Shown: one piece after another, positions 7,734 to 17,013 of the stretch
Layout: every line of letters begins with the position of its first letter
Position numbering within the stretch: the stretch's first letter is position 1
Origin: Sporichthyaceae bacterium
GTDB taxonomy: Bacteria; Actinomycetota; Actinomycetes; Sporichthyales; Sporichthyaceae
Reading direction: 5' to 3'
Length of the DNA: 64,000 bases
Assembly: GCA_036269075.1 (NCBI GenBank)
Contig: DATASX010000087.1
Span: forward strand, 1-64,000
Notes under the pieces: generated by a model
What the model was told of the DNA's origin: nothing
What the model saw: only the letters and a program-made list of their open reading frames with translations
The model's database searches: none
Translations under genes and position numbers: made by a program

Positions 7734-8720
7734 TCAGCCGGCGTTGACCTTCGGCATGATCTCCTCCACGAGCCGCTTCATGTCGTCGAGGGTCTTCGAG
7801 GTCGGGACATCCCGGAACGGCGGCCACAGCAACGGCATGTCGAGGCCGGCCTCCGCCAACCGCTTGAGGTTGTCCTCGATCTGCGCGGCTGTCCCGATCA
7901 GGATGTTGGACGCCTTGCCGTTGTCCGCCTGGTCGGTCTCCACGTCGGTGATCATGAACCACATCATGCTGGCGACCTCGAGGTCGTCGATCGACCGGCC
8001 GACGTTCTCCAGTTCTCGGGCGATCGGAACCCGCCAATTCTGCAGCCCCTCGGGCGTGTCCTGGATGCCGATCCATCCGTGCAGGTTGTACTTCGCGATC
8101 CGCTTCGCGGAGATCTCCGGGTTCTTCAGCCCGCTGAACCAGATCGGTGGGTGCGGCTGCTGCACCGGCCGGACACCGAAGCCGGCGGGGCCGAAGTCGG
8201 CGAACTCACCGTGGTACTCGAACAGGTCGTTCGTCCACGCGCCGATCATGATGTCGAGGGCCTCGCGCACCTGCTTGTGCCGACGCGGGAACACGTCGGT
8301 GGCACCGACCGCGGCGAACTCCTCGACCATCCAGCCCGACCCGATGCCGACGTTCAGGCGGCCGCTGGAGAGCTGGTCGATGGTCGCGCAGTCGGCGGCC
8401 ATGATGGCCGGCGCCCGGTACGGGAGGTTGAAGACGCTCATCCCGATGCGGATCTTCGAGGTCTTGGCCGCGAGCCACGGGATGAGCGGCGGGCCCTGGT
8501 AGAAGGCGCCTCGGGAGTTGACCGGGATCCCGTGCGGAAGACCTTCCATCATTCCGAAGCTGTACGTCAGCTCGGCGCGGTCGTTTGATTCCGGCACGAT
8601 GACACGGTCGACGGCCCACACCGAGTCGAAGTCGAGTTCCTCCGCAAGGAGCGCGAGATCTTCCATCTCCTTGACTGTCACGACGTCACGCAGGTTCGGT
8701 AGGAGCAGGGCTAATTTCAT
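7734..8720 (-). CDS. LLM-class flavin-dependent oxidoreductase
   Basis: A 328-residue luciferase-like monooxygenase-fold protein. It begins MKLALLLPNLRD, has DFDSVWAVDRV after the first helix, and the typical VGIGSGWMVEEFAAVG loop in the middle. Members use FMN or coenzyme F420; the choice cannot be made from sequence here. The reading frame is open further upstream, but the ATG at 8720 has GAAGGGA at good spacing and the family starts here. It is divergent from an acyl-CoA synthetase with a large inverted repeat in the shared promoter, and a PucR-type regulator follows. Confidence 0.9.
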   Translation of the reverse strand: MKLALLLPNLRDVVTVKEMEDLALLAEELDFDSVWAVDRVIVPESNDRAELTYSFGMMEGLPHGIPVNSRGAFYQGPPLIPWLAAKTSKIRIGMSVFNLPYRAPAIMAADCATIDQLSSGRLNVGIGSGWMVEEFAAVGATDVFPRRHKQVREALDIMIGAWTNDLFEYHGEFADFGPAGFGVRPVQQPHPPIWFSGLKNPEISAKRIAKYNLHGWIGIQDTPEGLQNWRVPIARELENVGRSIDDLEVASMMWFMITDVETDQADNGKASNILIGTAAQIEDNLKRLAEAGLDMPLLWPPFRDVPTSKTLDDMKRLVEEIMPKVNAG

Positions 8721-8783
8721 CGGGATGCGTCCCTTCAGGGGTGTCGACAGATGGCCATCGTCACGCAGCCGGAGCGACAGCGG

Positions 8784-8835
8784 CAATGGAGAAGCCTCCC
8801 GCATAGAGCGCAGAATCATAGAGATTTCTCCATTG
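8784..8835. promoter_or_regulatory. Perfect 10-bp inverted repeat in divergent promoter
   Basis: CAATGGAGAA at 8784-8793 is repeated as its exact reverse complement TTCTCCATTG at 8826-8835. The repeat starts are 42 bp apart, close to four helical turns, so two protein molecules could sit on the same face of the DNA. The arms lie between the LLM gene (start 8720, minus) and the acyl-CoA synthetase (start 8869, plus). They could be operator half-sites for the PucR-type regulator at 6565-7677 or form an mRNA hairpin. Confidence 0.55.
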
Positions 8836-8868
8836 TCTTGACCGGGAGGCGCGGCGCACGATCTCGTC

Positions 8869-10392
8869 GTGAACATCGCGACCGTCCTGGATCAGGTGGG
8901 CCTCGCCCATCGCGACCGGACAGCGTTCGTGTGGGCAGACCGATCCCGGACGTACGGCGAGTCGGCGGCTCGGGTCAACTCGATGGCCCGCGCCTTCACC
9001 GCCGAGGGAATCGCGCGCGGCGACAGGATCGCCCTGTACCTGCGCAACTGTCCCGAGGTGATCGAGGCGATGTTCGCGGCGTGGAAGATCGGCGCCTGCG
9101 TGGTGCCGCTCAACCCCGCCTACACGGCCGACGAACTCGCCTACCACCTCTCCGACTCCGAGGCATCGTTGGTGATCACCGACGCCGCGGGGCTCCCGAC
9201 GACCGTCAAGGCCTACGGCAACGAGGGCCTGCTGGTCGTCGAGGATTCCCTCGACGTCGCGCTCGCGGACCACCCGAGCGACCCGCTCCCCACCCTCGAA
9301 CTGCCCGACACAACGCTCGCGTGGCTGGCGTACACCTCCGGCACCACCGGGCGACCGAAGGGCGCGATGCTCTCCCACCGCGCACTGACCTACCAGGCGC
9401 TCACCACCTTGGCGGACGTGCAGCGCCTCGAGACCGAGCACGTGACCATGCACGCCGCACCGCTCAGCCACGGCAGCGGGTACAACGCGCTGGCGTACAC
9501 GATGAAGGCGTGCACCCAGGTCATGCACTCACCGACGGGTTTCGATGCAGGGCTGTTCCTCGAACAGGTGGAGCGCTACCGGGTTGCCGCCGCCTTCCTC
9601 GTCCCCACGCAGATCAACATGCTGGCCGTGCACCCGGATGTCGCCGCCCGAGATCTGACGAGCCTTCAGTGGATCATGTACGGCGGCGCGCCGATGTACC
9701 GCGAGCACCAGAAACGCGCGGTGCGCGCGTTCGGCCCGGTGTTCGTCCAGATCTTCGGCCAGACCGAGTCGCCGATGTCCGGCACCGTGCTGCGCCGCGA
9801 GGAGCACGACTTCGACGACGACGATCCGCGCGCCGGCTCGGTCGGACGTCCACGCCTGGGCGTCGACATCCGCATCGTCGACGCTGAGGACAACCCGGTC
9901 CCGCAAGGCAGCACCGGGGAGATCTGCATCAAGGGCCCGACCCTCATGGAGGGCTACTGGCGGCGGCCCGAGGCCACCACCGAGACCCTGCGCAACGGGT
10001 GGCTGCACACCGGCGACGTCGGCGCGCTCGACCAGTTCGGCTACCTGCACATCCTCGATCGCCTCAAGGACATGATCATCAGCGGTGGACTGAACGTGTA
10101 CCCGCACGAGATCGAGGATCTGCTCACCGCTCACCCCGCCATCGCCGCCGCGTGCGTCGTGGGAATCCCGCACGAGAAATGGGGGGAAGCGGTTCACGCC
10201 GTCGTCGTCGTCGCTGCCGACGCCGAACTGGACGAGGCAGCCGTCGTCCACTACACGAAGCAGAACCTGGCCGGTTACAAGTGCCCCAAGTCGGTCGCCT
10301 TCGTGGCCGAACTGCCCAGGACCTCCTACGGCAAGATTGCCAAACGCGAGGTCAGGGCGCCCTACTGGGCACATCTGGAGCACCGGGTCTGA
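8869..10392 (+). CDS. Acyl-CoA synthetase (AMP-forming)
   Basis: A 507-residue member of the adenylate-forming family. The ATP-binding motif YTSGTTGRPKG, the GQTES region, the TGD motif (HTGDVG) and the C-terminal catalytic Lys in SYGKIAKRE are all present, so it should be active. It would activate a carboxylic acid to its CoA thioester via an acyl-adenylate. The GTG at 8869 opens the family-typical N-terminus (NIATVLDQVGL). It is divergent from the LLM oxidoreductase, and the two probably serve one pathway. Its 3' end converges on the Nudix gene across a small hairpin. Confidence 0.93.
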   Translation: MNIATVLDQVGLAHRDRTAFVWADRSRTYGESAARVNSMARAFTAEGIARGDRIALYLRNCPEVIEAMFAAWKIGACVVPLNPAYTADELAYHLSDSEASLVITDAAGLPTTVKAYGNEGLLVVEDSLDVALADHPSDPLPTLELPDTTLAWLAYTSGTTGRPKGAMLSHRALTYQALTTLADVQRLETEHVTMHAAPLSHGSGYNALAYTMKACTQVMHSPTGFDAGLFLEQVERYRVAAAFLVPTQINMLAVHPDVAARDLTSLQWIMYGGAPMYREHQKRAVRAFGPVFVQIFGQTESPMSGTVLRREEHDFDDDDPRAGSVGRPRLGVDIRIVDAEDNPVPQGSTGEICIKGPTLMEGYWRRPEATTETLRNGWLHTGDVGALDQFGYLHILDRLKDMIISGGLNVYPHEIEDLLTAHPAIAAACVVGIPHEKWGEAVHAVVVVAADAELDEAAVVHYTKQNLAGYKCPKSVAFVAELPRTSYGKIAKREVRAPYWAHLEHRV

Positions 10393-10404
10393 CGCTGTGT
10401 CAGA
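10388..10404. terminator. Hairpin between convergent genes
   Basis: TCTGAC-GCTGT-GTCAGA forms a 6-bp stem with a 5-base loop directly at the stop codon of the acyl-CoA synthetase and before the end of the convergent Nudix gene. There is no T-run, so it is at best a weak bidirectional terminator. Confidence 0.4.
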
Positions 10405-10422
10405 TCACTGTGGACGGCTTGG

Positions 10423-11016
10423 TCAAGATCGAGCGTGGGCGGCGGGGTCGAAGCCCCGGATGTCCCAGAGCCGAGCGGTCAGCCGGTCGAGTTCGCCACG
10501 CGCAATCACGTCGTAGACGCCGAGGAGCAGTGCCGTGGTCGGCTCCGGGTACCCCAGATCCAGGCTCTCCACCTCTTCGCGAGCGACCATGCGGACCTCG
10601 GAGGCCTCGGCGCTGGTGCCGTAGTCGTGGCTGGGCAGTGGCGCCACCAGGGCGATGTAGATCTCTTGCATGTCCGGCAACGACAGCGCGCCGTAGAGCA
10701 CCAAGTCCTCGGGCCGGACATGCAGGCGGGTTTCCTCCAGCAGCTCGCGGCAGGCTGCCTCGCGGAGTGTCTCGCCGTTCTCCAGGAACCCGGACGGGAT
10801 GGCCCAGCACCCTGCGTAGGGAGCGGTGCGGCGCCGGATCCAGAGGATCCGATCACCTTCGTACAGCGGGCAGGCGACGACCACCTTCGGGTTGTCGTAC
10901 TCGATCGCACCGCACTGCCCGCAGACCGACCGCGGCCGGTTGTCACCGACCGGCACCACCGCGGCAGTCCTGGCGCCGCACTGCCGGCAGTACCCGCCGG
11001 GCGTCGTGGGCGCCAT
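10423..11016 (-). CDS. Nudix hydrolase with N-terminal zinc ribbon
   Basis: The N-terminus carries two CxxC pairs (CRQCG and CGQCG) forming a zinc ribbon, as in NADH pyrophosphatase-like Nudix proteins. The Nudix box is GFLENGETLREAACRELLEE, with the metal-binding RELLEE intact. The box glycine after EE is replaced (sequence TRL instead of xGx), a mild deviation. It should hydrolyse a nucleoside diphosphate linked to another group; the substrate cannot be predicted. It is on the same strand as and 44 bp downstream of the MFS gene, possibly in one transcript. Confidence 0.88.
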   Translation of the reverse strand: MAPTTPGGYCRQCGARTAAVVPVGDNRPRSVCGQCGAIEYDNPKVVVACPLYEGDRILWIRRRTAPYAGCWAIPSGFLENGETLREAACRELLEETRLHVRPEDLVLYGALSLPDMQEIYIALVAPLPSHDYGTSAEASEVRMVAREEVESLDLGYPEPTTALLLGVYDVIARGELDRLTARLWDIRGFDPAAHARS

Positions 11017-11060
11017 CTGCTCAGAGAATCAGGCAACGGCCTCCGGAGCAAGCGGCCGGC

Positions 11061-12503
11061 TCAGAGTCCTGCCTCGGTCGGTGCACCGGTGGAACCGTCC
11101 GCGGTCCGGCTGACCAGCACCATCACCAGCGCGATCGGGATCAGCAGGACCACCGCGACCTGTCGGGTGTCCAGGCCGGCCAGTCCGTGTGCCAGGCCGA
11201 CGGTCACCACCGCCACCCCGGCAGCGGTACCCAGACTGCGGGCCATGGAAAGCGTTCCACCGATGGTGGCCCGGGCGCTCGGGCCGACATGCGCCATCAC
11301 GGCCGCGTTGTTGGCCGGGGTGAACAGCCCCAGTGCCAACCCGAGAACCGCCAGGTCGACGGCTACCGCCGGGGGTCGGGCCGGGATCACCAACAGGCCG
11401 ATCACCCCGATCGTGGTCGCAACCGAACCGGTCGTCAGGCGAACCCGGTCGCTGACGCCACTCGGGATCAGGTGCCCGCCCACGGTCGCCATGAGCGCGA
11501 ACCCGGCGGGCAGGGCGGTCAGCACGAACCCGGCGCGGTCCGCGGACAGCCCGTGCCCGGTCAGCCAACTCGGAATCAGCACCAGCGGGGCGAACAGCAG
11601 CAGGTAGGAGCACAGCGCGCCGATCAGGCCGTTGCGGATGCCCCGACGGGCCAGCAGCCCAGGATCGACCAGGGGATGCCGCGCGGTGCGCAGGCTCCGG
11701 ACCAGGGTCGCAGTCGCGGCCACGGCGAGGACTCCCAACGAGATGGTCACCGCCATCGGCAACGGCAGGTCCGCCGCCGCGGACAGGGCCAGCAGCGCGC
11801 TGGTCACCGCGATCGCCAGCGCGAACAGTCCTAAGTGGTCCATCGGGCGACGCTGCGCGGCATCCCGGGTACGAGGTAGGGCCACCAGCGCCAGCATGAT
11901 CGCGACGATCCCGACCGGTACGTTGACCGCGAACACCGATCGCCAGCCCCAGTTGACCACCAGGACCCCACCGACCGTGGGGCCCAGTGCCAGCCCGAGT
12001 GCCTGCGCGCCCGCCTGCATCCCGAGCGCACTGCGGGCGCGGCCCGGCGGTGCGCTGGCTGTCACCAACGCGATGCTGGTGGACTGCAGGAGCGCCGCCC
12101 CGATGCCCTGCACCAGTCGCATCCCCACCAACGCCGGCATGTTCGGGGCCAGTGCGCAGGCCAGTGAGGCCAGGGTGAACACAGCGAAGCCGTACACGTA
12201 GGTGAGCTTGCGTCCGTGGCTGTCGGCCACTCGGCCGAGTGGAACCAGGGCGACCGCGAGGGCGACGAGGTAGGACAAGGAAACCCACTGCACAGCGCCG
12301 GAGGACACCCCGAACTCCGAGCGCAGTGGTGCGTAGGCGAGCGTGACGATGCTCGCGTCCAACTGCCCCATGAACGCGCCGAAGCACACCGCTCCGACCG
12401 CCAGCCAGCCGTTGTGCGGCCACTCGCGGATGGCCCGGGGCCGGGGCACCTCGCGGGTCAGCGCCTCGCGCCAGCCGGCGGAGCCCGCGTTCAGCTCATC
12501 CAC
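11061..12503 (-). CDS. MFS transporter, DHA2-type drug/efflux family
   Basis: A polytopic membrane protein with about 12-14 predicted hydrophobic helices. It has the MFS loop GRVADSHGRK between helices 2 and 3 and the antiporter-like GPTVGG motif in helix 5. These mark proton-coupled exporters of the EmrB/QacA group. The frame is open to an ATG at 12590, but that start would place the 14-bp palindrome inside the coding region and leave no room for a promoter. A GTG at 12503 with GGGG upstream leaves about 30 residues before the first helix and is preferred. It is divergent from the molybdoenzyme operon. Confidence 0.85.
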   Translation of the reverse strand: MDELNAGSAGWREALTREVPRPRAIREWPHNGWLAVGAVCFGAFMGQLDASIVTLAYAPLRSEFGVSSGAVQWVSLSYLVALAVALVPLGRVADSHGRKLTYVYGFAVFTLASLACALAPNMPALVGMRLVQGIGAALLQSTSIALVTASAPPGRARSALGMQAGAQALGLALGPTVGGVLVVNWGWRSVFAVNVPVGIVAIMLALVALPRTRDAAQRRPMDHLGLFALAIAVTSALLALSAAADLPLPMAVTISLGVLAVAATATLVRSLRTARHPLVDPGLLARRGIRNGLIGALCSYLLLFAPLVLIPSWLTGHGLSADRAGFVLTALPAGFALMATVGGHLIPSGVSDRVRLTTGSVATTIGVIGLLVIPARPPAVAVDLAVLGLALGLFTPANNAAVMAHVGPSARATIGGTLSMARSLGTAAGVAVVTVGLAHGLAGLDTRQVAVVLLIPIALVMVLVSRTADGSTGAPTEAGL

Positions 12504-12569
12504 CACGTCCCCGCGACCTCGATCGAAAACATCACGGCCACTGCCTGGTGTCCGGACCGGACAGGACTT

Positions 12570-12583
12570 ATTGTACGTACAAT
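12570..12583. promoter_or_regulatory. Perfect 14-bp palindrome, likely GntR operator
   Basis: ATTGTACGTACAAT is fully symmetric and lies in the 101-bp region between the MFS gene and the Fe-S/NrfD gene, 21 bp before the ATG at 12605. Its TTGT-N4-ACAA layout fits the GT...AC symmetry of many GntR-family operators. A GntR-type regulator is the last gene of the adjacent operon (18137-18946), so autoregulation of the operon and control of the exporter are likely. Confidence 0.65.
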
Positions 12584-12604
12584 TCGCCATCCCTGGGAAG
12601 TGTC

Positions 12605-14140
12605 ATGCGCTACGGCTTCGCAATCGACCAACGCACCTGCATCGGTTGCCACGCGTGCACGGTCGCGTGCAAGACCGAGCACGAAATACCGGTCGGCCAG
12701 TTCCGCACCTGGGTGAAGTACGTCGACTCCGGGGAGTTCCCCAACACGACCCGCGACTTCGGGGTGATGCGGTGCAACCACTGCACCGATGCCCCCTGCG
12801 TGAAGATCTGCCCCACGAAGGCGCTGTTCATCCGGCGGGACGGCATCGTCGACTTCGACGGCGAGAACTGCATCGGCTGCAAGAGCTGCATGCAGGCCTG
12901 TCCGTACGACGCGATCTACATCGACAAGAACACCAACACCGCTGCCAAGTGCAACTTCTGTGCGCATCGGGTGGACGCCGGCTACGAGCCGGCCTGCGTG
13001 GTCGTGTGCCCGACCCACTCGATCTGGGTCGGTGATCTCTCCGACCCGAACAGCGGCATCTCCCGGCTGGTCAACACGAATCCGGTGAGCGTGCGGTCCC
13101 CCGAGCAGAACACCGGCCCGAACGTGTTCTACCTCGGCGCCGATCGCGCCGTGCTCGACCCGCTGGCCGCGCCGGTCGACGGTACCTACCTCTACTCCAC
13201 CCCGGACGCGCAACGAGCCGCACTGGCGGCGTACCTGCCCCGTGATCCGGTCAGTGGCGCCCGGACGACGTTGAACACCGCACACCCCCGGCCCTGGGGC
13301 TGGCGGGTGGTGACCTATCTCTGGACGAAGGGGCTGGGCGCGGGAGCCCTCCTGGTCGCGGGGCTGGCGGTCATGCTCGGGATCGACATGGGCGTGCTCG
13401 GTGAGATCGTCGCTCCGTCGGTTGCGTTGGCGGGCACTGCGGCGACCGGTGTGCTGCTGGTCGCCGACCTGAAACGCCCCGAGCGGTTCTTCTACATCCT
13501 GCTGCGTCCGAACCCACGTTCCTGGTTGTTCCTCGGTTCGCTGGCCCTGGGCGCATTCGGCGCGGTGAGCACCGCCTGGCTGGCCGCAGGCATCGCGACG
13601 CGGTCCGGTCACCTGCACTCACACCACATCTTCGACCTGCTCGCCGGGCTCGGAATCCCGGCCGCGATCGCCGCAGCCGGTTACACGGCGTTCCTGTTCG
13701 GCCAGGCCGAGGGTCGCGACCTGTGGCAGTCCCCGCTGCTGTTCTGGCACCTGATCGTGCAGGCGACGATGGTGGGATCCGGCGCGCTGGCGATCGCGGC
13801 CCCCGCCGTGGACCTGGGCGCGGACGCGAAGCGCCTCCTGGCCCGGACCCTGGTGGTGGCGACCGGGGCCCACGTGTTGATGCTGCTGGCCGAGTACCTC
13901 GGCCGGCATGCGAGCAAACAGGCGGCGGTCGCGGCACACCTGGTCACGCACGGTCCGTACGCCCGGCTCTTCTGGGGCGCGGCGATCGGGCTGGCCGCGA
14001 CCGCCGCGGTCGCCGCCGCGCCAGGTTGGAACGGCGATGTGGTGGCCCTGCCGCTGCTGGCCGGCTTGGCGGTACAGATCGCCTTGCTGGCCTACGAATC
14101 CGTGTTCGTCCGAGCCGGACAGGACGTTCCCCTCTCATGA
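12605..14140 (+). CDS. Four-cluster ferredoxin subunit fused to NrfD-type membrane anchor
   Basis: One 511-residue polypeptide joins two subunits that are normally separate. Residues about 10-160 hold four Cys groups (CIGCHACTVAC, CNHCTDAPCVKICP, CIGCKSCMQACP, CNFC...CVVVCP), enough for four [4Fe-4S] clusters as in PsrB/DmsB-type electron-transfer subunits. From about residue 230 follow eight or so hydrophobic helices of the NrfD/PsrC quinol-binding anchor. It should carry electrons between the menaquinone pool and the molybdoenzyme encoded next (ATGA overlap at 14137). ATG 12605 has GGGAAG upstream; the frame is open further 5' but that region is the promoter. Confidence 0.9.
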   Translation: MRYGFAIDQRTCIGCHACTVACKTEHEIPVGQFRTWVKYVDSGEFPNTTRDFGVMRCNHCTDAPCVKICPTKALFIRRDGIVDFDGENCIGCKSCMQACPYDAIYIDKNTNTAAKCNFCAHRVDAGYEPACVVVCPTHSIWVGDLSDPNSGISRLVNTNPVSVRSPEQNTGPNVFYLGADRAVLDPLAAPVDGTYLYSTPDAQRAALAAYLPRDPVSGARTTLNTAHPRPWGWRVVTYLWTKGLGAGALLVAGLAVMLGIDMGVLGEIVAPSVALAGTAATGVLLVADLKRPERFFYILLRPNPRSWLFLGSLALGAFGAVSTAWLAAGIATRSGHLHSHHIFDLLAGLGIPAAIAAAGYTAFLFGQAEGRDLWQSPLLFWHLIVQATMVGSGALAIAAPAVDLGADAKRLLARTLVVATGAHVLMLLAEYLGRHASKQAAVAAHLVTHGPYARLFWGAAIGLAATAAVAAAPGWNGDVVALPLLAGLAVQIALLAYESVFVRAGQDVPLS

Positions 14141-17013
14141 CAGTCACGCCCGAGCGCAGCGCCGAGATCCGGTCCCGCGGGAGCAATCCGTTGCCCGGCG
14201 AACGCAGCCACGAGCACCTGCGGAACTTCCCACCGCCGGAGGACTGGGACCATCACGTCGAGTACGACGCGAAGGCTCACCCGCGCAAGGTGCCGCACGA
14301 GTACATGCTCGTCCCGACCACCTGCTTCAACTGCGAGTCGGCCTGCGGACTGCTCGCCTACGTCGACAAGTCCGACCTGTCGGTGAAGAAGGTCGAGGGC
14401 AACCCGGCGCACCCCGGTTCCCGTGGGCGCAACTGCGCCAAGGGACCGGCGACGATCAACCAGATCAACGACCCGGAGCGGATCCTGCACCCGCTCAAGC
14501 GGGTCGGCAAGCGCGGCGGCGGCCAGTGGGAGCAGGTCAGTTGGGACGCCGCGCTCGACGACCTCGCCGCTCGGATCCGCAAGTGCTTTCTCGAGGGCAG
14601 GCACGAGGACGTCGCCTACCACGTGGGTCGGCCCGGTGAGGACGGCTTCGCCGAGCGGATCCTGCAGGCCTGGAACTGCGACGGGCACAACTCGCACACG
14701 CAGGTCTGCTCCTCCGGTGCCCGGCTGGGTCAGTCCTTGTGGGGCGGCTACGACCGACCCAGCCCGGACCACGCGAACGCCAAGGTGATCCTGCTGTTCT
14801 CCAGCCACCTGGAGACCGGGCACTACTTCAACCCCCATGCCCAACGGATCATGGAGGGCAAGCAAGGCGGAGCTCAGTTGATCGTCGTCGACCCGCGGCT
14901 GTCGAACACCGCGAGCCACGCCGACCTGTGGGTCTCCCCCTGGCCGGGCAGCGAGGCAGCGATGCTGCTGGCGATCGCCGCCCACCTGCTGCGGACCCGG
15001 CGGATCGACGAACCGTTCCTGCGTCGTTGGTTCAACTGGGACACCTACCTGGAGAACCTGCACCCGGCCGCCACGCGGACGTTCGAGGCGTTCCTCGACG
15101 CGTTGGAGGCGGACTACGCGCCGTACACATTCGCGTTCGCCGCGGCCGAGTCGCAGGTGCCGGTTGAGCAGATCGAGAAGATGGCCGATCTGGTGGCCAA
15201 CTGCGACGGCCGGTTGGCGGCGCACATCTGGCGATCGGCCGCGGCCGGCAACTACGGCGGCTGGCAGGTCGCCCGCAGCCTGTGGTTCGTGCTCGCGCTG
15301 ACCGGGTCGATCGGCTCGGTCGGCGGCACCTCACCGAACGGCTGGAACAAGTTCATCCCGCACGGCCCGGACGTGCCGGCGCACGACCACTGGAACCCGC
15401 TGACCTGGCCGGCCGAGTACCCCTTGTCGTGCAACGAGATGTCTATCCTGCTGCCCCACTTCCTGCGCGAGGGCCGCGGGCACATCGACGTCTATTTCTC
15501 CCGGGTGTTCAACCCGATCTGGACCTACCCGGACGGCTTCACCTGGATGCGGGCGATGACCGACCCGGATCTGATCGGCTGTCACGTCGCGCTGACACCG
15601 ACCTGGTCGGAGACGGCCGAGTTCGCCGACTACATCCTCCCGGTGGGTCACTCCACCGAGCGCCACGACACCCAGTCCTACGAGACCCACGCCTCGCGCT
15701 GGCTCGGTTTCCGGCAGCCGGTGCGCCGGGTCGCGATGGAGAAGCTGGGCAAGCCGTTCGTCGACACCCGCGACACCAACCCCGGAGAGGTCTGGGAGGA
15801 GAACGAGCTCTGGTTCGAGCTGTCCTGGCGCATCGACCCGGACGGATCGCTGGGAATCCGGCGCCACGTCGAGTCGCCGTACGCGCCCGGGGAGAAGATG
15901 ACCGTCGACGACTTCTACCGCTGGATCTTCGAGAACCGTGTCCCAGGTCTGCCCGAGAAGGCCACCGCCGAAGGCCTGACGCCGCTGGCGTTCATGCGCA
16001 AGTACGGGGTGTTCGAGATCGCGTCGGGCCTGTACCGGCAGGACGAGCGCAAGCCGTCCGAGGCCGAACTCGACGGCGCGGTGCCGGACTCCCGGGGAGT
16101 GCTGCGCAAACCGACGACCCTGGATTCGGTGCCACCGCTGGTCGGTGAGGCCGGGGCGGTCGGCCTGGTCCACTCGGACGGCTCGGTCACCGCGGGCTGG
16201 CTCACCCCCTCCCGCAAGCTGGAGGTGTACTCCGAGACGATGCGCGACTGGGGCTGGCCGGAGCACGCCACCCCCGGCTACATCCGATCGCACGTCCACC
16301 CCGACGAGATCGACCTGGCCGCGGGTGATCTGGTGCTGATCCCGACGTTCCGACTGCCCACGCTGATCCACACGCGATCGGGCAACGCCAAGTACCTCAA
16401 CGAGATCTCCAACACCCACCCGTTGTGGCTGAACTCGACCGATGCCGCGCGCCACGGCCTGGCCACCGGAGATCTGGTGCGGCTGACCACGTCCATCGGT
16501 TACTTCGTCCCCCGCGTGTGGGTGACCGAGGCGATCCGTCCGGGCGTCTGCGCGTTGAGCCATCACATGGGCCGCTGGCGGCTGCATGAGACGGAGGGCA
16601 GCCGGTGGGTGCAGGGCCTGGTCGACATCACCCACCCGGACGGCCCCGACTCGTTCCTGCTGCGCTACAAGGGCGGCATCGCCCCCTTCAAGTCCGACGA
16701 CCCGGACTCCGAACGGATCTGGTGGACCGACCCCGGCGTGCACCAGAACCTGGCGTTCGCCGTCCAGCCCGATCCGTGGTCCGGAATGCAGTGCTGGCTG
16801 CAGAAAGTCCGGATGGAGAAGGCTCGATCCGGCGACCAGTACGGTGACGTGTGGGTCGACACCGCACGCTCGATGGAGATGTACCGAACGTGGCTGGAAC
16901 ACACCCGGACAACGCTCGGGCCCGGCGGGCAACGCCGACCGGAGTTCCTGATGCGACCGGTCAAACCGCGCCGCCGCGCATTCTTCGTCGATCCTGACGG
17001 AGCGTCACAATGA
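14137..17013 (+). CDS. Molybdopterin oxidoreductase catalytic subunit (DMSO-reductase family)
   Basis: A 958-residue catalytic subunit. CFNCESACG near residue 66 and RGRNCAKG about 30 residues on form the N-terminal [4Fe-4S] site. VCSSGARLG near residue 190 gives a probable Cys ligand to molybdenum, and the C-terminal part has the molydopterin-dinucleotide-binding fold (NSTDAARHGLATGD). It is most like the PsrA/PhsA or arsenic-oxyanion side of the family, but the substrate is unknown. No twin-arginine signal is visible, so the site is probably cytoplasmic. Start overlaps the previous stop and its stop overlaps mrp, showing translational coupling. Confidence 0.9.
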   Translation: MTVTPERSAEIRSRGSNPLPGERSHEHLRNFPPPEDWDHHVEYDAKAHPRKVPHEYMLVPTTCFNCESACGLLAYVDKSDLSVKKVEGNPAHPGSRGRNCAKGPATINQINDPERILHPLKRVGKRGGGQWEQVSWDAALDDLAARIRKCFLEGRHEDVAYHVGRPGEDGFAERILQAWNCDGHNSHTQVCSSGARLGQSLWGGYDRPSPDHANAKVILLFSSHLETGHYFNPHAQRIMEGKQGGAQLIVVDPRLSNTASHADLWVSPWPGSEAAMLLAIAAHLLRTRRIDEPFLRRWFNWDTYLENLHPAATRTFEAFLDALEADYAPYTFAFAAAESQVPVEQIEKMADLVANCDGRLAAHIWRSAAAGNYGGWQVARSLWFVLALTGSIGSVGGTSPNGWNKFIPHGPDVPAHDHWNPLTWPAEYPLSCNEMSILLPHFLREGRGHIDVYFSRVFNPIWTYPDGFTWMRAMTDPDLIGCHVALTPTWSETAEFADYILPVGHSTERHDTQSYETHASRWLGFRQPVRRVAMEKLGKPFVDTRDTNPGEVWEENELWFELSWRIDPDGSLGIRRHVESPYAPGEKMTVDDFYRWIFENRVPGLPEKATAEGLTPLAFMRKYGVFEIASGLYRQDERKPSEAELDGAVPDSRGVLRKPTTLDSVPPLVGEAGAVGLVHSDGSVTAGWLTPSRKLEVYSETMRDWGWPEHATPGYIRSHVHPDEIDLAAGDLVLIPTFRLPTLIHTRSGNAKYLNEISNTHPLWLNSTDAARHGLATGDLVRLTTSIGYFVPRVWVTEAIRPGVCALSHHMGRWRLHETEGSRWVQGLVDITHPDGPDSFLLRYKGGIAPFKSDDPDSERIWWTDPGVHQNLAFAVQPDPWSGMQCWLQKVRMEKARSGDQYGDVWVDTARSMEMYRTWLEHTRTTLGPGGQRRPEFLMRPVKPRRRAFFVDPDGASQ

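Noticed and set aside
12503-12590. Upstream ATG at 12590 as the MFS start
   Set aside because: It would put the perfect palindrome inside codons 3-7 and leave only 14 bp to the divergent gene. The GTG at 12503 is more likely, though not proven.
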